A DNA stretch of 64,000 nt, taken from assembly GCF_013249045.1 (NCBI RefSeq), contig NZ_JABRWP010000002.1, positions 1 through 64,000 of the forward strand, in the 5' to 3' direction. Of the stretch, positions 32,629 through 44,300 are shown in pieces (positions within the stretch are counted from its first letter, which is position 1; every line of letters starts with the position of its first letter). Both the position numbers and the translations under genes were made by a program. The notes beneath the pieces are model-generated. The model was not told where the DNA came from. It made no database searches and saw nothing but the letters and a program-made list of their open reading frames with translations. Source of the DNA: Winogradskyella eckloniae. Its GTDB lineage: Bacteria; Bacteroidota; Bacteroidia; Flavobacteriales; Flavobacteriaceae.

Positions 32629-33444
32629 TTAATCTAAGTAATAAATGTAACCAAAGTTGAGCCAAACCATCCAATCATTGGCTTTGTTAGATTCTAATTG
32701 GTGATTTAAACCATCCGTCCAATCACTAAAAAAGTATTGAAATCTAAGATCTATCATAAAATCAGACAATACCGAAAGTTTATAGCGTGTTCCTACACTG
32801 CTAACAATAGACCAAGTAGAACCACTCATATCATCTACAGAACCAGGTTCCCAACCAGAATAAAAGTTGTTAGGGTCATCTGGGTTGCCAATATCATTTG
32901 GGTTTAATGGGTCAGAACTTACATAATCGGTATAGGTTTCAGGACGATAAGACACATAGTGCGCACCTAAACTTGCAAAAGGTGCAAATTTGTATATTCC
33001 AGCTGAAAAAGCTCTAATACTTCTAGGGAAAAACTCAAGTTGCATTCCAATATCCCAGTTTTGAGACTCTCCTGTATGACCTCTTAAACGCTCTGCGTTT
33101 TCAGAATCCTTATCAGGATCTACCCATTCGCCAAAATGTTCTAACGTTGTATTGTTCCAAGCTATTTCACTTCGTAATTTAAAATGATCGTTAAAATATT
33201 TGTCTGTTGTATAACAGTTACAATCTGCTCTATAAGAGAAGTTGATGTAGTGTACAAGACCTATACCAATACCGGAATTACCAACATTTGTTTCAAAATC
33301 AGACCTAACACCAAAATCAGATTGGTAGATCACAGGGCCCGCAATAACACCGATTTCATGAGAGAAGCCTAGTTGCGAAAAGCTAAGTTGCATTGACAAT
33401 AGTAATGCAAGAGGGATGAATATTTTTTTTACGTTTAGTATCAT
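32629..33444 (-). CDS. THC0290_0291-family outer-membrane-like protein
   Basis: 271 residues with signal peptide (residues 1-24, ending SFS). Begins the mature part QLGFSHEIGVIAGPVIYQSDFGVRS, and has RADCNCYTT and strand pairs ending in YIYYLD, as in a flavobacterial family named THC0290_0291 that I recognise by its opening pattern. Likely an outer-membrane beta-barrel; unknown function. Its promoter (33475-33504) faces away from gdhA, so the two are divergent, a neighbourhood I have seen in related genomes. Confidence 0.8.
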   Translation of the reverse strand: MILNVKKIFIPLALLLSMQLSFSQLGFSHEIGVIAGPVIYQSDFGVRSDFETNVGNSGIGIGLVHYINFSYRADCNCYTTDKYFNDHFKLRSEIAWNNTTLEHFGEWVDPDKDSENAERLRGHTGESQNWDIGMQLEFFPRSIRAFSAGIYKFAPFASLGAHYVSYRPETYTDYVSSDPLNPNDIGNPDDPNNFYSGWEPGSVDDMSGSTWSIVSSVGTRYKLSVLSDFMIDLRFQYFFSDWTDGLNHQLESNKANDWMVWLNFGYIYYLD

Positions 33445-33474
33445 GTAAATCTTAAAATTGAAATCCTAACAGCG

Positions 33475-33504
33475 CAAATATATAAAATATCGACGAACTA
33501 CCAA
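33475..33504 (-). promoter_or_regulatory. Promoter of the THC0290_0291-family gene
   Basis: Minus strand TTG (33502-33504), 19 bp, TATATTTG (33475-33482): both elements of the Bacteroidota consensus at normal spacing, 31 bp before the ATG. Confidence 0.7.
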
Positions 33505-33617
33505 ATAAAACGGATAAAATGCATAAAATATTATTTTTTAGTAAGAATATTATTCCATCACATTAAAAAAGAAATTGAGAATAATAAAAAAAAAGACACT
33601 TATTTTTATAGATAACG

Positions 33618-33625
33618 TATATTTG
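33618..33625 (+). promoter_or_regulatory. -7 box for gdhA
   Basis: TATATTTG, perfect TAnnTTTG, 121 bp before the gdhA ATG, so a long leader. The rest of the 302-bp intergenic region 33445-33746 is AT-rich and I see nothing else in it. Confidence 0.5.
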
Positions 33626-33746
33626 CAAGCAAAATATGTAAATACAATAATTAATCTTTAAAAAATTGAGTATTGTATAATTCTATTAATAAACTACTGG
33701 TTATATAAGCCAACAAATTAAACATTAAATGTAACAAATTGTTAGT

Positions 33747-35090
33747 ATGAAACAAAAGATTGAAGCTTTTTTAGATTTAGTAAAACAACGTAATGGCCAT
33801 GAGCCTGAGTTTTTACAAGCGGTTAGGGAAGTTGCGGAAACCGTAATTCCTTATATAGCAAAGCATGATATTTATAGTGGAAAGAATATTCTTTTGAGAA
33901 TGGTTGAGCCAGAACGATTAATTTCGTTTAGAGTAAGTTGGGTAGATGATTCTGGAGAAATCCAAGTAAATAGAGGTTATAGAATTCAAATGAATTCCGC
34001 AATTGGCCCATATAAAGGCGGTCTGCGTTTTCATCCAACTGTAAATGCCAGTATTTTAAAATTTTTAGCCTTTGAACAAGTGTTTAAAAACTCCTTAACA
34101 ACGTTACCAATGGGTGGTGGTAAAGGAGGGTCTGATTTTGATCCTAAAGGAAAGTCAGACAATGAAATTATGCGTTTTTGCCATGCTTTTATGTCTGAGT
34201 TATTTAGACATATTGGTCATAATACAGATGTGCCTGCTGGTGATATTGGTGTTGGTGCTCGTGAAATTGGTTTTATGTTCGGAATGTATAAGAAATTAAA
34301 GAATTCGTTTACTGGTGTTTTAACTGGTAAAGGGGCATCTTGGGGTGGTTCTTTAATTAGACCAGAAGCAACAGGTTACGGAAACGTCTATTTTGCGCAA
34401 AATATGCTACAACGAAAAGGGGATTCATTTGATGGGAAAACCGTAGTAATTTCTGGTTCTGGTAACGTGGCGCAATTTGCGGCGGAAAAAGCCATAGAAC
34501 TTGGCGCTAAAGTAGTGACCTTATCAGATTCTGGTGGATTTATCTACGATAAAGATGGTATTAGCACAGAGAAATTGGAGTATGTGATGTACTTAAAAAA
34601 TGAAAAGCGTGGTAGAATCAGTGAATACGTAGAGAAATATCCTAACGCAGAATATACAGCTGGTAAAAGACCTTGGTCAGTGAAGTGTGATATTGCCTTG
34701 CCATGTGCCACTCAAAATGAGTTAAATGGTGAAGAAGCGAAGCAATTAATTGAAAATGGCTGTATGTGCATCTCAGAAGGGGCAAATATGCCATCTACTC
34801 CAGAGGCCGTTCATGAGTTTCAAAAAGCTAAAATATTATTTGCACCTGGTAAAGCCTCTAATGCAGGTGGTGTAGCAACATCTGGTTTAGAAATGAGCCA
34901 GAATTCATTGCGTTTAAGTTGGACAAGAAAAGAGGTGGATTCTAAATTAAAGGATATTATGGAAGATATTCATGATTCTTGTGTAGAATACGGTAAAAAT
35001 GAAGATGGCTCTATAGATTACATCAAAGGTGCTAATATTGCTGGCTTTGTTAAAGTCGCAGATGCCATGTTAGCGCAAGGTATTGTTTAA
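33747..35090 (+). CDS. gdhA: NADP-type glutamate dehydrogenase
   Basis: 447 residues, the length of the hexameric short-chain GDH. PMGGGKGGSDFDPKG carries the catalytic Lys126; KGGLRFHPTVN and GDIGVGAREIGFM are GDH signatures; the dinucleotide fold is VVISGSGNVAQFA. It aminates 2-oxoglutarate to glutamate. Followed by an exceptionally clean hairpin terminator. Confident; the NADP preference is inferred from family type. Confidence 0.97.
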   Translation: MKQKIEAFLDLVKQRNGHEPEFLQAVREVAETVIPYIAKHDIYSGKNILLRMVEPERLISFRVSWVDDSGEIQVNRGYRIQMNSAIGPYKGGLRFHPTVNASILKFLAFEQVFKNSLTTLPMGGGKGGSDFDPKGKSDNEIMRFCHAFMSELFRHIGHNTDVPAGDIGVGAREIGFMFGMYKKLKNSFTGVLTGKGASWGGSLIRPEATGYGNVYFAQNMLQRKGDSFDGKTVVISGSGNVAQFAAEKAIELGAKVVTLSDSGGFIYDKDGISTEKLEYVMYLKNEKRGRISEYVEKYPNAEYTAGKRPWSVKCDIALPCATQNELNGEEAKQLIENGCMCISEGANMPSTPEAVHEFQKAKILFAPGKASNAGGVATSGLEMSQNSLRLSWTRKEVDSKLKDIMEDIHDSCVEYGKNEDGSIDYIKGANIAGFVKVADAMLAQGIV

Positions 35091-35113
35091 ATACACCTAT
35101 ATTTTATATATTT

Positions 35114-35147
35114 AAGCTTCTATGATTTTCATAGAAGCTTTTTTTTA
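35114..35147 (+). terminator. gdhA terminator
   Basis: Perfect 11-bp stem AAGCTTCTATG/CATAGAAGCTT (35114-35124, 35130-35140) with a 5-base loop and T-run. Confidence 0.92.
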
Positions 35148-35216
35148 TGACATAATATATGATATGCATCAAATTTCCGTTACTATTAAATATCTTTGAC
35201 CAAATTTAATTATTGA

Positions 35217-37607
35217 ATGCGTAAAATCATTTTTAACGTTTTTGTACTGCTCTTTAGTTTCTCAACGGCATGTTATAGTCAAGATTTTGAGGCATTATGG
35301 CAAGGGCATTTCTCCTATAATAGTATTATTGATGTTGTCAGTGGTGAAGATAAAATATTTGCAGCTGGTGAAAATGCCGTTTTTGAATACAATACATTAA
35401 CCAATGAGATAAATACCATTACCACTGTAGATGGCCTTTCGGGTGAATCTATAACAACCATTTATTACAGTGAAGCGTATCAATACCTCATCATTGGGTA
35501 CGAAACAGGTTTAATTGAACTGTATACTGAAAATGATGACGATGCGGTACTTACTATTGTTGATATTTTAGAAAAGCAAAATATTACGCCTGCAAACAAA
35601 CGTATTAATCACTTTTATGAGCACAATGGCTTAATTTACATTTCTACAGATTATGGGGTTTCTATCTATGATTTACAAGGTCTAGAATTTGGCGATACTT
35701 ACTTTTTAGGTAATGGCGGTGCTCAGATTACGGTGAACCAAGTGGCTATTGCTAATGATGAAATATTTGTAGCCTGTTTAGATGAAAATGGCATCAAAAA
35801 AGCAGCATTAAGTAATCCAAACTTAATCGATTTTCAACAATGGGAAACCGTCATTACAGGAAATTATTATTACATAAGTACATTAGATAACAGCGTGTAT
35901 TCGGTAAGATCTAATGGTGCGGTTTATGAAATCGATGGTACTATAGTTAATACCTTATTTACCTTGCCCACCTTACCTGTAGATACTGATGTGGCAGCAT
36001 CGCATTTAATGTTTTCAATGCCTAATAGTAGTGTGGTTTATGATATCAATCTTCAATTGGTCAATACATTTCAACCCAATGCCGTTTTTAATACCAGTTT
36101 TACAGCGACCACCATTGTAGATGATGAGGTGTTTATAGGTACTGAGGATTTTGGTGTGCTGAAAACCGGGCTTCATACCGCAAGTATATATACGGAAATA
36201 AAACCCAATGGCCCATTGTATAATAATGTCTTTAGAATCAATTCTGATGCCCAAGCTGTTTGGGTCACTTTTGGTGATTATTCGGCCTCTATTAACCCTT
36301 TTCCGTTGCGAAGTAGAGGTCTCAGCTATTTAAGAAATGAGGCGTGGGTAAGTATCCCTTACGATAGTCTTTTTCAAGCTAAAAACTTATCCGAGATTTC
36401 TGTAAATCCATTTAATACAAGCCAAGTATTTATAAGTGCGGTGCATACAGGTTTAATTGAGTTAAATAACTTTGAGCCTACAGATTTGTACGACCATACC
36501 AATAGTGGTTTAGAATCGCTGTTTGCACCTACTGATCCTACAGCAATAAGCGTTAGAATTACAGATACTCAATTTGATCGTGATGGCCTCCTTTGGACCG
36601 TTTCGAGCAGAATAGACAGTCCATTAAAATCGTATAACCCATCAACAGGGAATTGGCAAAGCTATAGTTTTACCAGTTTAATTGAAGATGGTTTTGATGA
36701 TGAAGACGGTTTTTTTGAAGTAGAAATAGATAATAATGGTACCAAATGGATTGGCTCTTATGACAATGGCTTAATCGCTTTTAATGAAAGCGTTTCTAAT
36801 AACCCTTTACGCAATATCAATACGGCTGCGCAAAATGTTCAACCCTTTACGCGTTTTATTAGTTTAGCTATAGATAATAACAATCAGCTTTGGGTTGGTA
36901 CCACTAACGGTTTAAGAGTGCTGTATAACACCTCTGGGTTTTATGACGATCCCAATCCTACCCTTAGCCAAGTGATTATATTAGAAGATGGTATTGCAAA
37001 AGAACTACTAGAAAGCCAAATTATTACAGATATTGAAGTCGATGGTTCTAACAACAAATGGATTAGTACAGTAGATTCTGGTGTGTTTTATTTTACACCA
37101 GACGGCCAAACAACCGTGTATCATTTTACTAAAGATAATTCGCCTTTGCCATCAAACACCGTAAATGATGTGTCTATTGATGAAAATAATGGTATTGTTT
37201 ATATCGCAACAGATAAAGGCTTGTTAGGCTTTAAAGCAGGAGGAACTAAAGTACAAGAGACTTTAGAAGATGCCTATGTGTATCCTAACCCAGTACGACC
37301 AGAATATAATATTCTAGGTCTTAACGATCTCACTGATATTAATAAAGGCATCAAAGTTAGTGGACTCACCGATAGCGTTAATATAAAAATTACGGATATT
37401 GAAGGAAACTTAGTCGCAGAAGCACAGTCTAATATTAATCTGAGGTCGTCTAACAATAGCTACAATTTTGCAATTGATGGCGGAACAGCCATTTGGAATG
37501 GTAAAAACATGGCCAATTCTGTAGTACGCACAGGTGTTTATTTAATATTAATTTCAGATTTAGAATCGTTTGAAACCAAAGTTCTAAAAGTCTTAATTGT
37601 GAGATAA
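35217..37607 (+). CDS. porZ: PorZ, type IX secretion system beta-propeller protein
   Basis: 796 residues with a signal peptide ending YSQ about residue 22. The N-terminal region consists of two-component-regulator-propeller-like repeats (IFAAGENAVFEYN, IYISTDYGVSIYD, LWVGTTNGLRVLY, VYIATDKGLLGF). The C-terminus has AYVYPNPVRPEY then a beta domain ending FETKVLKVLIVR. Order, length and position immediately upstream of recO match PorZ, a surface component of the type IX attachment complex that helps couple A-LPS-like anchors to cargo. 3 bp separate it from recO. Confidence 0.9.
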   Translation: MRKIIFNVFVLLFSFSTACYSQDFEALWQGHFSYNSIIDVVSGEDKIFAAGENAVFEYNTLTNEINTITTVDGLSGESITTIYYSEAYQYLIIGYETGLIELYTENDDDAVLTIVDILEKQNITPANKRINHFYEHNGLIYISTDYGVSIYDLQGLEFGDTYFLGNGGAQITVNQVAIANDEIFVACLDENGIKKAALSNPNLIDFQQWETVITGNYYYISTLDNSVYSVRSNGAVYEIDGTIVNTLFTLPTLPVDTDVAASHLMFSMPNSSVVYDINLQLVNTFQPNAVFNTSFTATTIVDDEVFIGTEDFGVLKTGLHTASIYTEIKPNGPLYNNVFRINSDAQAVWVTFGDYSASINPFPLRSRGLSYLRNEAWVSIPYDSLFQAKNLSEISVNPFNTSQVFISAVHTGLIELNNFEPTDLYDHTNSGLESLFAPTDPTAISVRITDTQFDRDGLLWTVSSRIDSPLKSYNPSTGNWQSYSFTSLIEDGFDDEDGFFEVEIDNNGTKWIGSYDNGLIAFNESVSNNPLRNINTAAQNVQPFTRFISLAIDNNNQLWVGTTNGLRVLYNTSGFYDDPNPTLSQVIILEDGIAKELLESQIITDIEVDGSNNKWISTVDSGVFYFTPDGQTTVYHFTKDNSPLPSNTVNDVSIDENNGIVYIATDKGLLGFKAGGTKVQETLEDAYVYPNPVRPEYNILGLNDLTDINKGIKVSGLTDSVNIKITDIEGNLVAEAQSNINLRSSNNSYNFAIDGGTAIWNGKNMANSVVRTGVYLILISDLESFETKVLKVLIVR

Positions 37608-37610
37608 ATC

Positions 37611-38330
37611 ATGCTTTCAAAAAATAACAGCATCGTACTTTCCAAATTAAAATATAGAGAGTATGATCTTATTGTAAAGTGTTATACACAACAAAGAGGT
37701 GTGGTGTCGTATTTGTTAAAAGGTGTGCTTAAATCTAAAAAAGGCTTGTCTAAAACGGTGTATTACCAAGCCTTATCGCAATTGCAAATAGAAGAATCGT
37801 ACAAACCCAATCAATCCTTGCATTATATACGTGAAGTCAAATTTAATTACGTCTACACAAGCTTACATACCAACATTTTTAAAAGTGCCATTGTTTTATT
37901 TTTAGCTGAAATTTTGTCTAATGTGCTAAAGGAAGAAGAAAAGAATGAAGATTTATTCGATTTTATTATCGCAGCACTTCAATATTTAGACAACGAAGAT
38001 CAGTTTGCTAACTTTCATTTGTTGTTTCTTTTAAAATTAACACGTTACCTTGGATTTCAACCCGAAAATTTAAAAAATGATTACCCTTATTTTAATTTAG
38101 AAAGTGGCATTTTTGAAGCTCAGAATAACGGTATTTATTCAATTTCTGGTTCAAATTTAACACTGTTAAAACAGCTCTTGGGCACAAATTTTGATGCTTT
38201 ACATACCATAAAAATTAATGCTGCACAAAGACAAGAGTTTTTGAATATGCTGTTGTATTATTTTGAATTACATTTGGGTAGTTTTAGAAAACCAAAATCA
38301 TTACAAGTTTTAACGGACGTATTTCATTAA
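37611..38330 (+). CDS. recO: DNA repair protein RecO
   Basis: 239 residues. N-terminal OB-fold (IVLSKLKYREYDLIVKCYTQQRGVVSYLLKGV) and helical C-terminal domain with a conserved FPYFNLESG-like stretch (YPYFNLESGIF). RecFOR partner that anneals complementary DNA and loads RecA. The four family zinc cysteines are not visible, as in many Bacteroidota RecO. In an operon with porZ. Confidence 0.9.
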   Translation: MLSKNNSIVLSKLKYREYDLIVKCYTQQRGVVSYLLKGVLKSKKGLSKTVYYQALSQLQIEESYKPNQSLHYIREVKFNYVYTSLHTNIFKSAIVLFLAEILSNVLKEEEKNEDLFDFIIAALQYLDNEDQFANFHLLFLLKLTRYLGFQPENLKNDYPYFNLESGIFEAQNNGIYSISGSNLTLLKQLLGTNFDALHTIKINAAQRQEFLNMLLYYFELHLGSFRKPKSLQVLTDVFH

Positions 38331-38357
38331 GCTGTTGTCAATAACGATTAATTATAA

Positions 38358-40775
38358 GTGAAAAATAAGTATCTATTTAGTATCATTATATGTTTAGTGC
38401 TGCAATACAGTTATGGACAAACCGTAACCGTTTTAGAAGCAGATACTAAAACACCTATTTTGGGTGTATCGTTATATAATAATAGTAAAACGAAAACCTT
38501 AGTCACGGATAAAAACGGACAAGCTTCACTAGACCGTTTTAAGAAAAATGAAATTATAATTTTTAAAGATTTCTTATATCAAAAATTAGCCTTAACTAAA
38601 GTACAGATTGCCCAATTCAATTATATCATTTATTTGACGCCTAAAGTAGAAGGGTTAAGGCAAATTGTCATTTCTGCTTCAAAGTTTGAACAAAACAAAC
38701 GCGAAATTCCGCAAACCATCGTCAGTGTAAGTGCTAATGATATTACGTTTACAAACCCGCAAACCAGTGCAGATCTTTTAGAGCATACAGGGAATGTGTA
38801 TGTGCAAAAAAGTCAATTAGGTGGCGGAAGTCCTATGATTAGAGGGTTTTCTACCAATAGACTATTAATTACGGTAGATGGTGTACGTATGAATAATGCC
38901 ATCTTTAGAGGTGGTAATCTTCAGAATGTGATATCTATAGATCCTTTAGCAGTGCATAATACCGAAGTAACTTTGGGTGCTGGTTCTGTGGTTTATGGAA
39001 GTGATGCCATTGGTGGTGTTATGAGTTTCTACACTAAAAAACCACAGTTGTCTTATAAAGATGATCTGTATTTTAGTGCCAATGCCATGTCGCGTTTTGC
39101 GACTGCTAGCCATGAAAAAACAGCACATCTAGACTTTAATTTAGGCTATCATAAATGGGCGTTTTTAACGAGTATTAGTTATACCGATTTCGGTGATTTA
39201 CGTATGGGAAGTCATGGCCCAGACGATTATTTACGATTAGAGTACGTCACACAACAAAATGGAGAAGATGTGGTTGTAGAAAATCCTAATCCTCAAATTC
39301 AGAACCCAACAGGTTATAATCAGATTAACCTTATGCAAAAGTTGCGTTATGAACCTTCAGATAACCTCGATTTTGATTTTGGTGTTTACTTTTCTACCAC
39401 TTCAGATTATTCGAGATATGATCGGTTGTTGCGCTACAGAGATGATACCTTGCGTTCGGCAGAATGGAATTACGGACCACAGCAATGGTTTATGGGTAAT
39501 TTTCAGTTAACGAAACTTAGCAGTAGTTCTCCGTTTTACAATAAAATACAAACAACGCTTGCCTACCAAAACTTTAAAGAGAGTAGAAGAGATCGCGATT
39601 TTCAATCTGAAATCCGCAACATAAGAGAAGAACAAGTTGATGCGGTTTCGCTCAATGTAGATTTAGAAAAACGGTTTAATTCTAAAGTATCCTTATTTTA
39701 TGGCGCAGAGTACCTCTATAATGTAGTGGGTTCTGTTGGTGAAGCCCAAAATATTGCAACCAATACAAGTACAGCTACAGTAACACGATATCCAGATGGC
39801 GCAACATGGCAGTCGTTTGCAGCCTATACGAGTTTAAAGTATAAGCCTAATATTACATTTGTTTTTCAGACCGGTTTGCGCTATAATCAAGTGCTGTCTA
39901 AAGCAGATTTTACAGCAAATAACCAGTACTTAAACTTACCGTTTAATACCGCAAAAGTAAACACAGGCGCATTAACTGGTACAGCAGGTTTAACCTGGTT
40001 ACCAAGTGATATGATACAATGGAAATTAAATGCTTCTACCGCTTTTAGAGCACCAAATATTGATGACATTGGTAAAGTGTTTGACTCAGAACCTGGTGCT
40101 GTTGTGGTGCCTAATGATAATGTAAAAGCCGAGTATGCCTATAGTGGTGAGTTAGGCTTTAAGCTAAATCTAAATGATAAAGTTGTTATTGATTTGGCGA
40201 CCTACTATACGTTTTTAGATCATGCCCTAATCCGAAGAGATTACGAGCTCAATGGCGAAACCGAAATTATGTACGATGGCGAATTAAGTACTGTACAATC
40301 CATACAAAATGCGTCTAAAGCATGGATTTATGGCTTTGAAGTGGGTATGGATATTAATTTCACTAAGCACTTACAATTGCGATCGCAATACAATATTATT
40401 GGTGGTACTGAAGATAACGAAGGTGTAGAAGAACCTATTAGGCACGTTGCACCAAATTTTGGGCAAACCCATTTAAAGTATAAAAAAGATAAATTATTAA
40501 TCGATGGATTTTTAGTGTATAACAATACGTTTTCTAATAGTCAATTAGCACCTTCGGAAGCCGAAAAAGATTATATCTATGCTAAAGACAGTAATGGCAA
40601 TCCTTATGTACCGTCTTGGTATACACTTAATTTAAGAACCCAATATCAGTATAACGACAATTGGACCATATCAGCAAGTTTAGAAAACATTACAGACCAA
40701 CGCTACAGAACCTATTCTTCGGGTATTACAGCTGCTGGTAGAAACTTAATTCTCGCGTTAAAATATACGCTGTAA
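38358..40775 (+). CDS. TonB-dependent receptor
   Basis: 805 residues, GTG start at 38358 with signal peptide ending SYGQ. CarboxypepD-regulatory-like domain follows (VTVLEADTKTPILGVSLYNN). Plug: IVISASKFEQNKREIPQTIV, GGSPMIRGFSTNRLLITVDG. Barrel to the C-terminal aromatic end (ILALKYTL) with the DxxTxQRYRTY signature (ENITDQRYRTYSSG). Organisation resembles haem/transferrin-type receptors but the ligand is not clear. Starts 27 bp after recO and may share its transcript. Confidence 0.92.
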   Translation: MKNKYLFSIIICLVLQYSYGQTVTVLEADTKTPILGVSLYNNSKTKTLVTDKNGQASLDRFKKNEIIIFKDFLYQKLALTKVQIAQFNYIIYLTPKVEGLRQIVISASKFEQNKREIPQTIVSVSANDITFTNPQTSADLLEHTGNVYVQKSQLGGGSPMIRGFSTNRLLITVDGVRMNNAIFRGGNLQNVISIDPLAVHNTEVTLGAGSVVYGSDAIGGVMSFYTKKPQLSYKDDLYFSANAMSRFATASHEKTAHLDFNLGYHKWAFLTSISYTDFGDLRMGSHGPDDYLRLEYVTQQNGEDVVVENPNPQIQNPTGYNQINLMQKLRYEPSDNLDFDFGVYFSTTSDYSRYDRLLRYRDDTLRSAEWNYGPQQWFMGNFQLTKLSSSSPFYNKIQTTLAYQNFKESRRDRDFQSEIRNIREEQVDAVSLNVDLEKRFNSKVSLFYGAEYLYNVVGSVGEAQNIATNTSTATVTRYPDGATWQSFAAYTSLKYKPNITFVFQTGLRYNQVLSKADFTANNQYLNLPFNTAKVNTGALTGTAGLTWLPSDMIQWKLNASTAFRAPNIDDIGKVFDSEPGAVVVPNDNVKAEYAYSGELGFKLNLNDKVVIDLATYYTFLDHALIRRDYELNGETEIMYDGELSTVQSIQNASKAWIYGFEVGMDINFTKHLQLRSQYNIIGGTEDNEGVEEPIRHVAPNFGQTHLKYKKDKLLIDGFLVYNNTFSNSQLAPSEAEKDYIYAKDSNGNPYVPSWYTLNLRTQYQYNDNWTISASLENITDQRYRTYSSGITAAGRNLILALKYTL

Positions 40776-40855
40776 TAGCGCTTGGCAATGGGTTTGTGCT
40801 AATTGATATTCGCAACGATACTGCTATGTGATTTTACACGACTCTAAAACTGGTT

Positions 40856-41200
40856 TTAGAAGCCCTTTCCAAAAAACAGTGAAATATCAAAATAATAAGA
40901 CACGGTTTCGCCTTCTGCATTTTTAAGTCTAAGAATATCAAAAGGCTTTTTGTCATTGTAGGCTAAAGCTTGGCCAAGTAATGTACAATTTACACAGGCT
41001 TTCTTTACAAAAGCGTATTCATCAGAGATACTTTTAACGATAATGGCCTTTTCAAACGAACTACCATCACGTCCTGTATTATCAATACTTTGCGACGTAT
41101 TTGTCTCGGCTTTTGTAGCGGTTTTTGCGGTTTTTGTTGAAGAACAAGAGGTGATAATTATAAGACTAACGATGCCAATAATTTGTGCTAGAGTTTTCAT
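40856..41200 (-). CDS. Small hypothetical lipoprotein
   Basis: 114 residues from the ATG at 41198-41200 (MKTLAQIIGIVSLIIITSC); a start 12 bp upstream merely adds MAKL. Lipobox Cys, then a Thr/Ala/Lys-rich linker (SSTKTAKTATKAETNTS) and a small domain with KACVNCTLLG (two cysteines) and YYFDISLFFGKGF. No family recognised. Confidence 0.72.
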   Translation of the reverse strand: MKTLAQIIGIVSLIIITSCSSTKTAKTATKAETNTSQSIDNTGRDGSSFEKAIIVKSISDEYAFVKKACVNCTLLGQALAYNDKKPFDILRLKNAEGETVSYYFDISLFFGKGF

Positions 41201-41311
41201 AAGTTTTGCCATAGAGAATGTGATTATTTAGGGTTGATGATAGGTAAAAAAATACGTTCTCAATATATAACATATTAAGAACGTATGGTATGGGTTTTAC
41301 TATGTAAGTTC

Positions 41312-44300
41312 TTATTTTTTAATGATTTTTTTATTGATGACTTGTCCGTTAGATAAGGTGATCTTAGCAATATAAGTCGCTTGGCTAAGTTGCCCTAAGT
41401 GATAAACTTCAGTGGCATTGTGGCCTTTAAAGCGATGCACTTGTTTCCCTAAGAGATCCAGAATATCTACCTGTGCAATGGTCAGTTGTTTAGAATGAAT
41501 TCTAAATTCTACATTATCATGTGTAAGTTCTACAACAGTAATGGCGTTAGCATCTAACACAGCATCATCAATAGAAAGTGCCGTTGTTGTAAATACAATT
41601 TCAAAACGCTCATTAAATTCACCAGTTTCTGAGGTAAACGTATAGTCATTTGCAGACAGATCATGGTACACGTTAAGACTATTGTCTTTTAAGTACACTG
41701 TATTGTTGGTGATAAAATCGCCTTCAAATTGAGGTATAGAAATGGTATATAACGTGGCTTCATCTATAGCAGTGTAAAACCCTAAAGGAATAACTTCGTT
41801 ACTATCTAGCCCAATAGGATCTTTACCTTGTATGGTAAATTTATCGGTATGAGAATCATCTAATAACGAATATAGCGTAGCATTAACATTGATAGATCGG
41901 TTGCGCTTGGCATCATAGTACATACCATCATTGGCATCTGTAGCACCATCAAGATACGCGATTAATATTTGATTAAACACACCATTATCAGAAGTTAAGT
42001 TTAACCAAAGTCTATTGGTTTGTGTTGTTGTCGTTCTAAAAAACTGATCGTTATTACCAGTAACACGCATACTGTTGTTAAATACAACATCTGTAGTTCT
42101 TACACTACCACTAACGACAGTAGACGTAGCACTATCATCCATTGATACAAAAAAGCCTTGACCAGAAGGGATAAACCTATTTGGTACTACACCTTCACCA
42201 CCAGCTGTTTGGCCAGACGCATTTATAATGGCATAATCGCTCTGCGCGTAGTTTAGCGATTGGTTACCGTTAGTATCTGCATCTGCTGCTGTATCATGAG
42301 ACCAGAAGAAAATAGCACCATTTAATGGACCTGCAGTTTGATCAATACTTGCATTGGCAGCTAAGAAAAGATCTGCATCTATAGCCGAAGGATAAGGGTT
42401 CCCTATAAAGTTCCAGTTGTTATCTGCCATTTCAGAATCATTTCTATAAATAGGTACATTATAAACACCGTTGTTAAAAGGGCCTTCAAAGATATAATCT
42501 AGCTCATTGCCAAATGGAATAATACCTTGTGTGGCTGCATAACCTACACCAGGAGCCATAACGGTTGCACCTGCGGCAAATTGCCAATCGTCACCATTGT
42601 CGTCTATATCATCTTGTCCTGCTATTGTGGCATTGTCATTGTTAGTTTCTTCAGTGGCATCCAAATAGTTTTGACCATTAAACCAATAAGCTTGTTGTAA
42701 GTTGGCTTCTGCCAAACCGTTGTTAATGGTTTCGCCAGAGACTGGTGAACTCCAATACACATATTCTTGAGACGAGTTTAAATACGCAGTCTTCTTTACA
42801 ACAGAAATTTTACTAGCTGTTGTTAATACGTTGCCAGTTACTGTACCAGCATCATTAACTTGAACAAAGGACCCATAAGGTCTTACCACTAAAGTACCAT
42901 CTACAACGAGATTATTGTCTACACGTACAAAGTCATTGTCTTCAATAAGCAACTCATGTGTATCAGTAATGGTACAGCTACAAGCTTCAAAACTCGTTTC
43001 GCCATTGGTAATTTCAGAAGTATCATAATCACCATCAATTATAGCATATCTATCTAAGGCTGGTGGTGCAGACCAATTGGTACCATCCCAAATCGAAGCA
43101 CGTACATCGAGTTTTACAGCTTCAGAAGCTTTAAAACAAGTGGCTGTATCTTCTCTTAATTGACAGTAATACTGGTAACCATCTAAGCCAATAGTGTTAG
43201 GTATATTTAGTATTGCAGACTGCTGCCCTGTATAATTGGTGTCCGTTGGTAATATCTCAGTCCAAGTAGCAGCGCCAGGCACATTATAAAACCATTGGTA
43301 AGCTAAATTTTGTGTGTCTGCAGGTACTGGACCTGTATGACCTTCAGTTCCAGAAATCCATAAGCTCGTTGAGAATTCACAGTCAAAAGCTAATGCTGAT
43401 GGATGAGTATTAACTGTTGGAGGTGAGCCAGTAGAAAAATCATAATTTCCAATATCACTATAATCAACAGGTGTAAAACTATCCCAATCTGTAGCATCCC
43501 AAGTTGTACTTGGTGCCGTTATACCAGAATTCTTTCTTCTGTAAACATAATCTTTACTAGCAACTGTAAATACATTACCTGCTGTGTCTCCCCATAAATC
43601 TATCCAAGTGTTAGTTGGTGTATAATACAAACGAATATTGTCATCTTCATTTACACCACTTGCGTTATCATATTGATCGTATCCGTGAGAGGCATATGGG
43701 TTAGTTGCATCAGTACTACCAAAAGCAAGTACAAATACATCATTGTTAAGCAACGTACCAGTTAAAGGAATAGTGTTAGTGGCAGTACCAGTTCCATTAT
43801 TATGAATTCTTATTTCATAATTCGCTAAATTAACTGCGACTCCTGTTCCGTTAAAAATTTCTACGTAGGAATGAGAACCACTACCATGATCTGTAATTTC
43901 GCTAAAAAACAAATCTAAAGGTGGTGTACCTGTATTTCCTTCACAAGAAGATATAAGCTGATCGATAACCGTAAATAATGCCGAACTCAAACAACCTAAA
44001 TCATCATTAATTTCTAAGTTTCCGGTTGTTGCACCCGAAGGAATCGTTACTTCAATTTCAGATGTAGAAATGACTGTAATAGCAGCAGCAATTCCGTTCA
44101 CAGTAACCGTTGTTGAACCACCAAAATTATTAGTACTAGATGTTACATTTACAATAGTGCCAACAGGTCCATTGTCTGGTAAAAACGTAAGTGCACCAGC
44201 AGCACATTCACCATTACCTTGCACGTTGAACGTATAGGGATCTTCATCTGCATCGTCACTTCTAATAGTGATAACGCCTGTTCTAGTTCCAACTCCTGTA